The notes: generated from the sequence alone by a model not told the origin. DNA of 64,000 bases from Akkermansia muciniphila (GCA_945890645.1 CAMDCV010000006.1:1-64000), one strand, 5' to 3'; numbered from the stretch's first letter, positions 47,703 through 55,990 are shown. A program made the numbers and translations.

Positions 47703-49634
47703 CTATCCGACGTCGAGGATGGTGTTGAACTCCGCATTGAGGGATTGCTGAAAGTCAGTGGCGAGCGGATGATCGATTTGTAGATCTTTCACCTTAGTGG
47801 CCATGGATTTCACGAGAGCGGGCTCATTCATTTTTAGCCCATCGAGAACGCGCCAGAGCAGAATGCGCGATGGGAGATGATGGGGATTTTGAAGGCAAAG
47901 GTAGATGATGCCATCCAGAATTTCCGCTGGGTTGCTCAGTAATCCAGACGTGGCACCCGACATCATGGAGCATCGCACGGCTAGAGTCTGCTCCAAACGA
48001 AACAAATAGTGATCAAGTTCAGAAACTTGGATTTGAGACTCAGGAGGTGGAGAGCAAGAGACGATACCCGCTTCGCTAGTGAGAGTTGTTAAGAGATCTT
48101 CGATGACCCGGACCGCAATACGGTGGAAGTCCCCTTCTGCGAAATCATAAGAATAGGAGACGAGTTTATTTCCATCGATGGTGCGCACGATCGATAGCTG
48201 AAGTTTCCAGTTTTCTCCCAGCGTAATGAGATGGGTACTCACGAGAAAATCGGCCGGGCGTGATTCTTGATCGCTCTTCGTCAACTGTCGCACTTGATGG
48301 GCTATTTCGCCGAGATTCGGAGCTTTACCAAAAAGACCAAATCCACCGCCACCATTCGTAATCCAAGGCACGAGTGTAGTAGTGCGAGCATCGCTACGCA
48401 AATATACGATTTCGTTTAGAAAGAGAGGTAAGGCGCGGCTCATCCGACCCGGTCCGTCCGCGGGCTGAAGGGTGCGAGCGGTAGGCATGCTAGCAGTCTC
48501 ATAAGAACTGCCGAGAAATACAATGTGCGGAGCATCCGGCACGCGCTCGGAAGCGATGTGTGAAGTATCATGATCTGGTATGCACCAGAGTGGCCCGCAC
48601 AATGTGAGCATCGTCATGTTGATCTCATCTTTGGGAAACGCATCTTTTGTTTCTAGCTTTGCTTTGAGAAGTTCATTCTCCCAGTATCCGAGGTTCTCCC
48701 TCCAATCCGGGCGCTGACAGGCTTCCAACTGGCGAAGAATGTTATGGGCGTTGTCGAGATGGCCGGTATCGATGCTGGCCTTGATGAGATTATTACCGAC
48801 GAGGATGCCATGCGTTTCTACATCAAAGTGTGGTCCTACGAGTTCCAAAATATCGGGTAGATGTCCATTTTTTCCCAAGTCCCCACTCATTTGCACAAGA
48901 AGATCGGTAGGTATCGGGCGCTCCACGATGCGTAAACACGCCCGATAAAGTTCCAGCGCGGCATCGAGATCACGAGCTTCCAGCGCAGAGCGCGCGAGCC
49001 ACAAGCGGGCACGCCAACTTCCGGGAATGGCAGCTATACGCTTGAGTGCTTCCACACCGGCAGAAGGTCCACCCTTCTCGCGTTGGATTACCTCGTACCA
49101 AGCGAGGCCGTTGTCTAGATTTGGATCTTGTTCCAGTGCGCGCCATAGTGTGCGCTCCATTTCCTCGTTACGGCCCATGGCAGCTTGCGCCTTGGCTAAA
49201 TTTGTAAGTACGACACCATCATCGCCATACTTGTTTAAATAATCGGACAATACCCGTGCGGTTTCAGCAGGTCGGTCGGTGTGAAGATACACAATGCCCA
49301 GCAGCGTCGCTCCACGTGACGGATTTGTATCAATCGAATGAAGATGTTTCACCGCATCTTCGACTTCTGCAAAAAAGCCGTCATTGAAAGACTGGATCAA
49401 TAAACCCGCCAATTCATCAGGGTCGTTCCAATGCCTGTTAATTTCACGGGGTAATATGTCAGTGATCCAATCGTGCCGGGCGATCGAGATTTCCCTGCCA
49501 AACTTATCGTACGCTTTGATCGGTTCGCCTTCTGAAACAGCAGGTTTCGCAGGTGACGGCGGGAGCGCAGGTGTGGGTGATGAGGAAGGCTCGGACTTCT
49601 TGCCGGAGCCAAAGAGTTTTTTGAAAAAGCTCAT
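47703..49634 (-). CDS. Large TPR-like repeat protein
   Basis: This 643-aa protein starts MSFFKKLFGSGKKSEPSSSP, a basic then Pro/Ser-rich linker with no clear signal peptide. From about 70 to 300 helical repeats of TPR type appear (RGATLLGIVYLHTDRPAETA, then VLTNLAKAQAAMGRNEEMER). The C-terminal half is not recognised; it includes GILVGNNLIKASIDTGHLDN and DLLTTLTSEAGIVS. Position beside the R-M operon with a shared upstream repeat suggests possible co-regulation, but no function is known. The region upstream to 50076 has no gene. Confidence 0.72.
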   Translation of the reverse strand: MSFFKKLFGSGKKSEPSSSPTPALPPSPAKPAVSEGEPIKAYDKFGREISIARHDWITDILPREINRHWNDPDELAGLLIQSFNDGFFAEVEDAVKHLHSIDTNPSRGATLLGIVYLHTDRPAETARVLSDYLNKYGDDGVVLTNLAKAQAAMGRNEEMERTLWRALEQDPNLDNGLAWYEVIQREKGGPSAGVEALKRIAAIPGSWRARLWLARSALEARDLDAALELYRACLRIVERPIPTDLLVQMSGDLGKNGHLPDILELVGPHFDVETHGILVGNNLIKASIDTGHLDNAHNILRQLEACQRPDWRENLGYWENELLKAKLETKDAFPKDEINMTMLTLCGPLWCIPDHDTSHIASERVPDAPHIVFLGSSYETASMPTARTLQPADGPGRMSRALPLFLNEIVYLRSDARTTTLVPWITNGGGGFGLFGKAPNLGEIAHQVRQLTKSDQESRPADFLVSTHLITLGENWKLQLSIVRTIDGNKLVSYSYDFAEGDFHRIAVRVIEDLLTTLTSEAGIVSCSPPPESQIQVSELDHYLFRLEQTLAVRCSMMSGATSGLLSNPAEILDGIIYLCLQNPHHLPSRILLWRVLDGLKMNEPALVKSMATKVKDLQIDHPLATDFQQSLNAEFNTILDVG

Positions 49635-50076
49635 GATAGGCGAAACGAGATGATAGGCTGCACTGTAAGAAACAACAATGACAGAAGAGACAATCTGTTT
49701 CTATCAGCTTCGCCTTGTGGCTCAAGAACAAAAGACGGGCCGTGAATGAATTTTTGCCGATGAGTCGTTTTTGTGAATGGGTGAGAGCGCGGAGACGCGA
49801 GGAGCGAGCAGCGTGCGATTTGAAAGTGGAAAATGGAAAGCTGGAATAGAGAAACCGCGAAATACCGCGAATGGGAAAGGGAAAAATAGTGAAGAGTGCA
49901 GAGTGAAAATTTCGATTCAAATTTCCTGCGTTCCAGCCTTCCTTATGAAATTGCCATTCATCATGAGGAATAATTCCCTCCCATGCAAAAGGCAATGAGG
50001 CGTCCCGTTAGGATGCAAGAGGGGTGGTGGGGGTATGTCCCATGATTAAAATCATGGGCTATGATGAGTCGTCCCG
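49635..50076 (-). other. Gene-free region upstream of the TPR gene (about 440 bases)
   Basis: I see no convincing gene: the open frames here lack signal, codon pattern and homology. It contains the second copy of the 24-bp repeat (49751-49774) upstream of the TPR gene, and at its right end the hairpin repeat element 49998-50090. Confidence 0.6.
49751..49774 (-). promoter_or_regulatory. 24-bp repeat upstream of the TPR gene (copy B)
   Basis: TTTTTGCCGATGAGTCGTTT plus TTGT, one mismatch to 47636-47659. It lies 117-140 bases before the TPR gene start. It may be a shared operator, or a footprint of a duplication. Confidence 0.5.
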
Positions 50077-50090
50077 TTAGGACGTTTGAG
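49998..50090 (+). repeat. Dispersed repeat element with hairpin
   Basis: CGTCCCGTTAGGATG (50001-50015) recurs as CGTCCCGTTAGGACG (50070-50084). Between them CCCATGA (50039-50045) pairs with TCATGGG (50052-50058). This is a REP-like intergenic element, related in style to the ones at 36078 and 39296. Confidence 0.65.
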
Positions 50091-50268
50091 GCGGCAGGTC
50101 CTCGGGGTTGCTGACGATGGGTTCTAGTCCTGCGGCGCGGGCGCGGGCGATGGCCACGGCGGCGGCTCGTTTGAAGGCGGCTTCGGCACCGATGAAATCA
50201 GGATCATCGAGTGGCTCGATGCGTGGCTTTTGTGGGCCTTTCGTTCCGTATGTTTCCGGTTCTTGCAT
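50077..50268 (-). CDS. Small Ala-rich protein (possible antitoxin-like)
   Basis: This 63-aa protein reads MQEPETYGTKGPQKPRIEPL, then DPDFIGAEAAFKRAAAVAIA and RARAAGLEPIVSNPEDLPPQ. The helical, Ala/Arg-rich centre resembles short antitoxin-like proteins in PVC genomes that follow the pattern GAEAALRRAA..A. No toxin partner is visible, and the 3' end overlaps the repeat element by a few bases. Coding status is uncertain. Confidence 0.4.
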   Translation of the reverse strand: MQEPETYGTKGPQKPRIEPLDDPDFIGAEAAFKRAAAVAIARARAAGLEPIVSNPEDLPPQTS

Positions 50269-50532
50269 GAGTGTTTGTGGGGGACAGCTGTCAAATCAAC
50301 CTAACAAAAACATAGCTTTACTCAAGGATAAACTACGACTCCTACTCTTGATTTAATTTAACCACAAAGAGCACAGAGAACACATAGCTTGAGATTATAA
50401 GGTTTTTGCATTTCTCTTTTTTGTGGTCCTTGTGATCTCTGTGGTAATACACTCTTCACTTTTCAAGACCTGAAGCCCGCATCTTCGATGCACGTTTGCG
50501 GGGAGGATCACTAGCAGAAAAAGCTTCTGGTG
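50269..50532 (+). other. Gene-free flank of the integrated element
   Basis: No gene is seen between the small gene at 50077 and the left att repeat. It carries the ACCACAAAGAGC inverted-repeat element (50359-50452), then plain sequence up to the attL repeat at 50533. Confidence 0.6.
50359..50452 (+). repeat. Inverted repeat of the ACCACAAAGAGCACAGAG family
   Basis: ACCACAAAGAGCACAGAGAA near 50359-50380 is inverted at about 50420-50445 as GTGGTCCTTGTGATCTCTGT. This ACCACAGAG-type dispersed element is known from many environmental bacterial genomes. It lies about 80 bases left of the att site. Confidence 0.6.
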
Positions 50533-50563
50533 ATGGTGCGCGATGCAGGGTTCGAACCTGCGA
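50533..50563 (-). repeat. attL: 31-bp direct repeat of the tRNA-Val 3' end
   Basis: This 31-base segment is identical to 58455-58485, which is the 3' end of tRNA-Val(CAC) (minus strand) including the T arm, acceptor 3' strand and CCA. The sequence diverges one base after each end. It is not a functional tRNA. Confidence 0.9.
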
Positions 50564-50647
50564 AACCAATTTTACTATTGATAGCCCAATAAAACATTGA
50601 TAAATCAACAAAATAAAATGTCAAAAACTTGACAGAACGCCAAAAAT

Positions 50648-50668
50648 AGGTGACAATATGGGTGACAA
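50648..50668 (+). promoter_or_regulatory. Candidate integrase arm-type sites, left pair
   Basis: AGGTGACAA (50648-50656) and GGGTGACAA (50660-50668) are direct repeats spaced 12 bases apart, between attL and the integrase start. The same spacing and core are found at 58374-58394 near attR. Confidence 0.6.
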
Positions 50669-50686
50669 CAAACCACCAATCACCCT

Positions 50687-51988
50687 ATGGCATCAGTATT
50701 CAAACGCAAAGCAGGCGGAAAAGCGGACGGGAAAAAATCCGCGATTTACACCGCGCAATTTTACATCACCAATCCCGATACGGGCGAACTCGAAAAAGTG
50801 TGGAAATCCACGGGCGAGACTAACAAATCGAAAGCACTCGCCAAGGCGGTGGAAATGGAACGCTTGGCGCAAGGGGCAATGCCAGCGGATGACAGCAAGC
50901 AAGAGCAAATGAAATCCCTATACTCGCAGCTAGGGCAAGAGATGGCGCGGGAAACGATCACGAGCGTATCTCTCAGAAAATTCTTTTCATCCATGATGCG
51001 GATTCTCACGGGCGAGGAAATGGAAATCGTCACGATCAAATCGTGGTGCAGTGAATGGCTTGCGAGAAAAGAGCGGGAAAGCAGCAAGGCAACGATGGCG
51101 CGATACAAGGGGCATGTGAAAGCGTTCATTGCATGGATGGGAGACAATGCCGCCAAACCACTGGAAACGCTCACCACGGGGGACGTGGAACGCTGGAAAC
51201 GGCATTTACTCGATCAGGGCATAGCGGGAAAAACCGCGCTTTCCTATCTGAAAGACCTAGGGCAAATTTACCGCTACGCGATCAGAGAGGGATTGATTGC
51301 GTTCTCACCCGTGGGAGCCGTGGCAGCACCTAGCACCGATGATTCACAAGAGCGCAAACCGTTCACATCAGAGGAAGTCTCGAAACTTATCGCAGCAGCG
51401 CCAAGCGAGCAATGGCGGGGCATGATACTTGCCGCCGCATTTACAGGCTTGCGCCTTGGTGATGTGGCACGTCTCAAGTGGTCATCAGTGAACCTTGAAA
51501 CGAAGATGATCGAACTCATGCCAGCAAAAACCAAGCGCAAGAAAAAAACAGTCTCAATCCCGATACATCCCGACTTGCTCGCCTATCTCTCCGCCGCACC
51601 CGTGGCAGATGATTCACCGGATGCGTACGTTTTCCCCGACATGGCGCGTTTGAAAGAAAATGCAGGCTCGAAACTTTCCGACCGTTTCCCCGAAATCATG
51701 AAAGCCGCCGGAGTGAGCAGGGGCAAAGCGTCCCGAGAGATACCGGATGGCGATGAGGAAGCGGCGAAAACGAAAGGAAAAGGACGCATCACTTACGAGC
51801 GCGGATTCCACAGCTTGCGCCACACGTTCACGACATGGCTACGCACGGCGGGAGTTAGCGAAGAAGATCGTATGAGCCTCACAGGACACAGCACCCGCGA
51901 CACACACGCGATTTACTCGCACACCGACGAAAAAGTCTTGCGCGATGCAGTCGGAAAACTCTCAACCCTGAAAGACAAAAAGAAATGA
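50687..51988 (+). CDS. Tyrosine recombinase (integrase)
   Basis: This 433-aa protein starts MASVFKRKAGGKADGKKSAI. An N-terminal arm-binding-like region is followed by the SAM-like core-binding domain and a catalytic domain. Catalytic residues visible: Arg256 (TGLRLGDVARLKW), His375 and Arg378 in HSLRHTFTTWL, His401 in GHSTRDTHAIYSH and Tyr410. It is located beside attL as expected for a tRNA-targeting integrase, and its TGA overlaps the next gene's ATG (ATGA). It should catalyse integration and excision at tRNA-Val. Confidence 0.95.
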   Translation: MASVFKRKAGGKADGKKSAIYTAQFYITNPDTGELEKVWKSTGETNKSKALAKAVEMERLAQGAMPADDSKQEQMKSLYSQLGQEMARETITSVSLRKFFSSMMRILTGEEMEIVTIKSWCSEWLARKERESSKATMARYKGHVKAFIAWMGDNAAKPLETLTTGDVERWKRHLLDQGIAGKTALSYLKDLGQIYRYAIREGLIAFSPVGAVAAPSTDDSQERKPFTSEEVSKLIAAAPSEQWRGMILAAAFTGLRLGDVARLKWSSVNLETKMIELMPAKTKRKKKTVSIPIHPDLLAYLSAAPVADDSPDAYVFPDMARLKENAGSKLSDRFPEIMKAAGVSRGKASREIPDGDEEAAKTKGKGRITYERGFHSLRHTFTTWLRTAGVSEEDRMSLTGHSTRDTHAIYSHTDEKVLRDAVGKLSTLKDKKK

Positions 51989-52572
51989 GCGCGAAACCAA
52001 ACAAAGTCGGCAGACCGAAAAAAGAACTACGCGCAAAGTCTATTTATCGCGTTCCAATCCTAACGGAAAAAGAACTAGTTATGACCAAGACTAAGAAAAA
52101 AATGCGACCGCTTGAGAAGCTAGCGAATGACCCAAAATTCAGAGTGATTATTCAAAACGTCACGCGAAAGGGTTATCTTGTAAATGCCATAACTGACCCT
52201 CACAGTCAGGAAAAAATGCCAGCCAAGGCGTTTGGTTATTCTCTTGTCGTAAACGACCACGACGAAGACGAATCAATGGGGGCAATGCTTTGTGAGTTCA
52301 TGAGAGACATGAGCGCGGATGACTTGCAAAAAGTTTTCGATTCAATCATGCGGATGAAACGCAATGCAGAATTCTGGCATCGCAATTCCTACGCTTACGA
52401 TGCTTACAATAAATACATTGAAACGTATGGGAGAGAGCCAAGCAAAAACGCTTTGAAATGCTTCATCATTGATCACCCGAGAGAGTTTAGAGACGCACCA
52501 GACCCCGACGAAAAAAGCGGATGGACTCGACTATGGAAAGCCGTGGGGCTTGAAAAACTTAAATCAAAGTAG
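51985..52572 (+). CDS. Unknown element protein with Lys/Arg-rich N-terminus
   Basis: This 195-aa protein overlaps the integrase stop by ATGA. It starts MSAKPNKVGRPKKELRAKSI, an AT-hook-like GRPKK basic segment, and continues with a globular region (GYLVNAITDPHSQEKMPAKA, DDLQKVFDSIMRMKRNAEFW, YDAYNKYIETYGREPSKNAL). No membrane segment. I recognise no family. Coupling to the integrase gene and the basic N-terminus suggest DNA binding; this is inference. Its stop codon lies inside an inverted repeat (52569-52598). Confidence 0.72.
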   Translation: MSAKPNKVGRPKKELRAKSIYRVPILTEKELVMTKTKKKMRPLEKLANDPKFRVIIQNVTRKGYLVNAITDPHSQEKMPAKAFGYSLVVNDHDEDESMGAMLCEFMRDMSADDLQKVFDSIMRMKRNAEFWHRNSYAYDAYNKYIETYGREPSKNALKCFIIDHPREFRDAPDPDEKSGWTRLWKAVGLEKLKSK

Positions 52573-52598
52573 GCATGAAACCCTAATTCAATGCCTAC
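52569..52598 (+). promoter_or_regulatory. Inverted repeat upstream of the excisionase-like gene
   Basis: GTAGGCAT (52569-52576) and ATGCCTAC (52591-52598) form an 8-bp perfect inverted repeat 37 bases before the HTH gene start. It may be an operator or a weak hairpin; there is no T tract. Confidence 0.4.
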
Positions 52599-52635
52599 GA
52601 CATAGCGCATAAAAATCCCAAAAGTGCTTTGCGGT

Positions 52636-52932
52636 ATGAAAAACGCAAGTGCGATTCAACAACGACAGGCGCAACCAAAAACGGTAGCGAATAACCAAGC
52701 GGCAAAACAAGAACCCGAGTGGTGCGATGAAAAAACCATCACCCGACTTTTCGGCATAACCCACACTCCGCTTTTCAATCTCAGGAAAGCGGGAAAAATT
52801 CGCAGCGTATCAACGGCAGTTGACGGGGCGAAATACGGAAAGCGATTGTATCTATTGCAATCCGTTCGTGATTTTCTGGAAGCACAAGAGCGCGACCAGA
52901 ACAATGCTAACAAGGAGGGCGCACTCGTATGA
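52636..52932 (+). CDS. Excisionase/AlpA-like helix-turn-helix protein
   Basis: The ATG at 52636 (MKNASAIQQRQAQPK) gives 98 aa. The domain EWCDEKTITRLFGITHTPLF and following NLRKAGKIRSV is a MerR/excisionase-type winged helix (start-site recognition then wing KYGKRLYLLQSVRDFLEAQE). In PICI-like elements a small gene of this type next to the integrase controls excision and early genes. Its stop overlaps the next start by ATGA. Assignment rests on the motif only. Confidence 0.7.
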   Translation: MKNASAIQQRQAQPKTVANNQAAKQEPEWCDEKTITRLFGITHTPLFNLRKAGKIRSVSTAVDGAKYGKRLYLLQSVRDFLEAQERDQNNANKEGALV

Positions 52933-53159
52933 GCAATCCTGATTTCATTGCCGTTAGATACACGCACGGCGCAAAGATAGTCACAGATGAATTGCTTGCT
53001 GATTTGCTTGCGCCACTGATTGACGAAATGAAAGAATCATCTGCCGAAGCGGGTGAAAATATTTTTTCACGACAAGAGTGGCTAGCAATCATCAAAAACG
53101 ATATTGCCAAGCTCCCTAACAACTTGCCAGCAGAATTGAAAGGAGAGCAAGCACAATGA
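52929..53159 (+). CDS. Unknown small element protein
   Basis: This 76-aa protein (MSNPDFIAVRYTHGAKIVTD, ending NLPAELKGEQAQ) is soluble and acidic in the middle (LIDEMKESSAEAGENIFSRQ). Both ends overlap its neighbours by ATGA, so it belongs to a coupled block with the HTH gene and the primase gene. No family recognised. Confidence 0.65.
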   Translation: MSNPDFIAVRYTHGAKIVTDELLADLLAPLIDEMKESSAEAGENIFSRQEWLAIIKNDIAKLPNNLPAELKGEQAQ

Positions 53160-54103
53160 TTGCCGACCTATTCAAACAAGCGCGGGAATCAATCACAATC
53201 CCCCAAGCGTGGAAAATGTTAGGTCTCGCAGGCGAACCCAAGGCATCATGCAAATCACCTTTCCGTGATGAGCGCACACCGTCATTCACGATTTACGAAA
53301 ACGGCACACGATGGAAAGACCATGGCGAACAAATCGGCGGTGACGTTGTGGAGTTTATCAAGACCGCTATCGGCGGCGACTACCAAGCCGTGAGGGAATG
53401 GCTACAGTCTCGCATTGGCACAATCGAAGCACCACGAACCACCGCCACGGCATCAGTGAAAGCGAAGCACATCGAATACCCCGCGACGATCACCGAGGGC
53501 ACAGAACGGCATTGGCGCACACTAGCTAGGGCACGTGGTCTCGACCAGATCACCGTGGAATTTCTCGCCAAGTTTGGAATGGTGAAATTCATGCATCACG
53601 ATGAAAAAAATTGTTTCATTGTCACCGATGCGACCAACCGAGCAGCAGAGATCCGCAGGCTCGACGGTGAACTTTTCAGCAATGGCAAAAAGGCGTATGC
53701 ACTAACGGGCGTGGACAAGTCGTGGCTCGTCGGTGCTGACCTGCTACGCCATACGCCCGAGGCTCATGTTTTACTTGTGGAAGGTTGCACCGATTTTCTG
53801 ACCGCATGGGACATGAATGTCGTTTTCCGCCAGGACAAACATGTTAGGGAATCGAAATGGCTACCCGTGGCACTACTTGGCGCGAGCTGTAAAGCATTGC
53901 ACCCCGAGTGCGCGGAATTACTCGCAGGGCGACACGTTCGGCTTGTGCCAGACGGCGACGATGCAGGCGATAAGATGCGCGATGACTGGACGGCAACCTT
54001 GCAAGCTATCGGATGCACCGTGGACGTTGTTGTCGTGCCAAGGGGCAAGGACTTAACCGACCTTAAAAACGAAATCGAACCCCAAGAACTTTTCACTCTA
54101 TGA
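53156..54103 (+). CDS. Primase-like protein with Toprim domain
   Basis: This 315-aa protein has a DnaG-like N-terminal segment: CKSPFRDERTPSFTIYENG, in which only one zinc-binding Cys (Cys32) is visible rather than a full CHC2 set. The next block is WKDHGEQIGGDVVEFIKTAI. The Toprim domain shows VLLVEGCTDFLTAW (Glu209) and RLVPDGDDAGDKM (Asp266, Asp268). It should make primers for element replication. ATGA overlaps link it to both neighbours. The downstream gene is a RepA-like ATPase, together a primase-helicase pair as in satellites. Confidence 0.85.
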   Translation: MIADLFKQARESITIPQAWKMLGLAGEPKASCKSPFRDERTPSFTIYENGTRWKDHGEQIGGDVVEFIKTAIGGDYQAVREWLQSRIGTIEAPRTTATASVKAKHIEYPATITEGTERHWRTLARARGLDQITVEFLAKFGMVKFMHHDEKNCFIVTDATNRAAEIRRLDGELFSNGKKAYALTGVDKSWLVGADLLRHTPEAHVLLVEGCTDFLTAWDMNVVFRQDKHVRESKWLPVALLGASCKALHPECAELLAGRHVRLVPDGDDAGDKMRDDWTATLQAIGCTVDVVVVPRGKDLTDLKNEIEPQELFTL

Positions 54104-55254
54104 GCGCAATTCAAATCATCAAACCAGCATTGCAAGTGAATACTGAACCAGAGAAAAAACCACGGCGCACGCTCGAATCGTTTCGCGTAAATCATACTGA
54201 CACCGTGGGCATGTCGTGGGAACAAATCGACAACTTGCGACCACCTTTCGTCGTGGACGGATTTGGACGGCGTGGGGAACTCATGCTGTGTGCCGCTGAA
54301 AGCAAATCGCGCAAATCGTGGCTTGTGCAAGACCTAGGTTTTTGCGTGGCTATCGGCGAACCGTGGCTTGCTAAGGAGAACGGCACAGGCGGATTTGAGA
54401 CGGCACAAGCAAAGGTGCATGTCATGGATTTGGAACTTAGCCAAGGGGAGATGCGTTTCCGCTTTGCTAAGGCGCGGGGAAATCGAACGGCGAACATCGC
54501 AGAGCAAAATCATCTCACCGATCAATTCGCGCATTACTCACTCGATGATGTGCAAACGCTCGACGTGTTTGTCCTACTCGATGAACTAAAGGGCACAGTG
54601 GCCGCTGGTGATTTGGTAATCGTGGACTGTCTCTATCGCCTGCATCCAGACGGCAATGAGGCAAAAGAAATTGCGTCCGCATTCACTACGCTGAAAGACT
54701 TTGCCAAGGCCACCGCCGCGCTTGTCGTCGTCGTCGATCACTTTCGCAAAGCGGGTGCCGATAAAGCAAAAGACCGCATTGCCGGAACCTTCGTTAAATC
54801 GGCATCGGCAAGCACCATCGTGGCGATCCAGACAAACGCCGAGGGAGTTCTCGAAATGTCAATCGACGCTCGCACCTTCCACGGCAACGATAAAGTGCAT
54901 GCACGTTTCAACGTGGACAACTACCGATTCGAGACGGTGGGCGATGACTACGCGGCACCCGTCACGGTGGACACGTTCACTCAACACTTGTTTGATTTGT
55001 GGCAAAGCCATGACCACGGCGCAACAGTGACAAAGAAGCAAGCACAGGCGAAATGGAACCTCGATAACCTACAAGCAGCCGACTACCGATTGAAGAAAAT
55101 GGAGGGCATGAAATGGCTTTTCAAGCGGAAGGACGGCAAGGCGTGGACATATTCACTCTCAGGGCGCGGAGTGGAGATTTTACAAAGTGCAAAACCGCTT
55201 GCACATTCACTTGCACTTGGTGAGGGAAAACAGGCTGAAATGCTTATGGAATAA
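54100..55254 (+). CDS. RepA-like AAA/RecA-fold replicative ATPase
   Basis: This 384-aa protein has a variant Walker A (AAESKSRKSW, residues 65-74), where the last Gly of GxGKS is Arg; such KARKS/KSRKS forms occur in RepA-type phage helicases. Walker B is DLVIVDCLYRLHPDGNE. The C-terminal part is a winged-helix-like region (WNLDNLQAADYRLKKMEGMK). It overlaps the primase-like gene by ATGA. The iteron cluster begins inside its last codons and continues downstream, so this ATPase may bind or act at that origin. A replicative helicase role is inference. Confidence 0.8.
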   Translation: MSAIQIIKPALQVNTEPEKKPRRTLESFRVNHTDTVGMSWEQIDNLRPPFVVDGFGRRGELMLCAAESKSRKSWLVQDLGFCVAIGEPWLAKENGTGGFETAQAKVHVMDLELSQGEMRFRFAKARGNRTANIAEQNHLTDQFAHYSLDDVQTLDVFVLLDELKGTVAAGDLVIVDCLYRLHPDGNEAKEIASAFTTLKDFAKATAALVVVVDHFRKAGADKAKDRIAGTFVKSASASTIVAIQTNAEGVLEMSIDARTFHGNDKVHARFNVDNYRFETVGDDYAAPVTVDTFTQHLFDLWQSHDHGATVTKKQAQAKWNLDNLQAADYRLKKMEGMKWLFKRKDGKAWTYSLSGRGVEILQSAKPLAHSLALGEGKQAEMLME

Positions 55255-55400
55255 AGGAGAAAACTACAAAAAGCATTTTGCACATAAGTAACCAGAAAAC
55301 TCGCCTTTGTCTGTCAGTAGTGCGCTTTTCAAGCACTACTGACAGGCAAGTGCAAAAGTGCAAGTCACCTATAAGGATTGCACTTGCACTTGCACTTGGT
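55181..55400 (+). other. Iteron cluster with hairpin: candidate replication origin
   Basis: TTGCAC/GTGCAA-type units in both orientations are packed into ~215 bases: AAAGTGCAA (55184-55192), TTGCAC at 55200, TTGCACTTGG (55211-55220), TTGCAC at 55279, AAGTGCAA twice around 55349-55363, and three tandem TTGCACTT-like units at 55379-55399. CTGTCAGTAGTGC (55311-55323) and its exact inverse (55333-55345) form a 13-bp hairpin with a 9-nt loop in the middle. This layout next to a primase-helicase pair fits an origin. There is no gene between 55255 and 55438. Confidence 0.65.
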
Positions 55401-55438
55401 GAACCAGAGCAAAAACAGAACTCAAACCACCCCATGCA

Positions 55439-55687
55439 ATGAATGATTTTTTCCCAACTATCCCGAGCAAGAAATCACCAGCGACCCCGCGCAAGATTGT
55501 GAGAATCTTACTAGGCGAGACGGCATCACAAGCCCTCGATGATACTGGTATCCCCGCCTTCGCTATCTGTGGATGCGAGAGAACACCCGACCACCCGAGG
55601 CGATGGGTAATTTATCTGGCAGAGACTCGACACCCCGCAGCGCAAGAGTGCATCAAAATGATGAGAACCAAAGCCGCCAACCAATGA
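55439..55687 (+). CDS. Unknown small element protein
   Basis: This 82-aa protein begins MNDFFPTIPSKKSPATPRKI and ends RHPAAQECIKMMRTKAANQ. It contains a Cys pair (AICGCERTPDH) in the middle. No family recognised. It follows the iteron region, and its TGA overlaps an ATG at 55684 that opens a 32-codon frame ending in GSRKDG; that frame may be remnant or non-coding. Confidence 0.55.
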   Translation: MNDFFPTIPSKKSPATPRKIVRILLGETASQALDDTGIPAFAICGCERTPDHPRRWVIYLAETRHPAAQECIKMMRTKAANQ

Positions 55688-55705
55688 CAAACAATCGTTT
55701 TATGA

Positions 55706-55990
55706 ACTTCCCGAACATTTGTTTTACACCGCCGTCACCTAAACGAAGCTCAGCGCGGAATGGTAGCCGCAAAGATGGCTAATTTGCAGCATGGGGGAGA
55801 TCGTAAAAGCGATGAAATCAAAAGTGCTAAAGCACCATTGATAACCCAAGCCCAAGCATCGGAAATGCTGAACATTTTCGACACCGCCGCCATTCTGTAT
55901 GGCATTCGATACAGGAGACCAACAAACCGCACAAGATTGGCTGGCACAAGAAGCGCAATGGATGAACGAACCCGAGGACGAGCGTATTGA
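55706..55990 (+). pseudogene. Fragment of a ParB-like/DNA-binding gene, likely frameshifted
   Basis: In this frame the sequence reads TFVLHRRHLNEAQRGMVAAK, then MANLQHGGDRKSDEIKSAKA and PLITQAQASEMLN. This is the typical ParB-like pattern (LHRRHL..QR.MVAA.. then ..SQ..AAEMLNVS). The family's next motif is missing after MLN, where the frame drifts to non-matching text, and there is no start codon upstream (stop at 55703-55705). The pattern suggests a decayed gene or a gene expressed by frameshift; a sequencing indel is also possible. Another real-looking gene overlaps it from 55899. Confidence 0.5.

Noticed and set aside
49504-49998. Open frames upstream of the TPR gene on both strands
   Set aside because: They overlap the TPR start or each other and have no protein-like features.
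50533-50563. tRNA gene at the left edge
   Set aside because: Only the 3' segment is present; it is the att repeat, not a complete tRNA.
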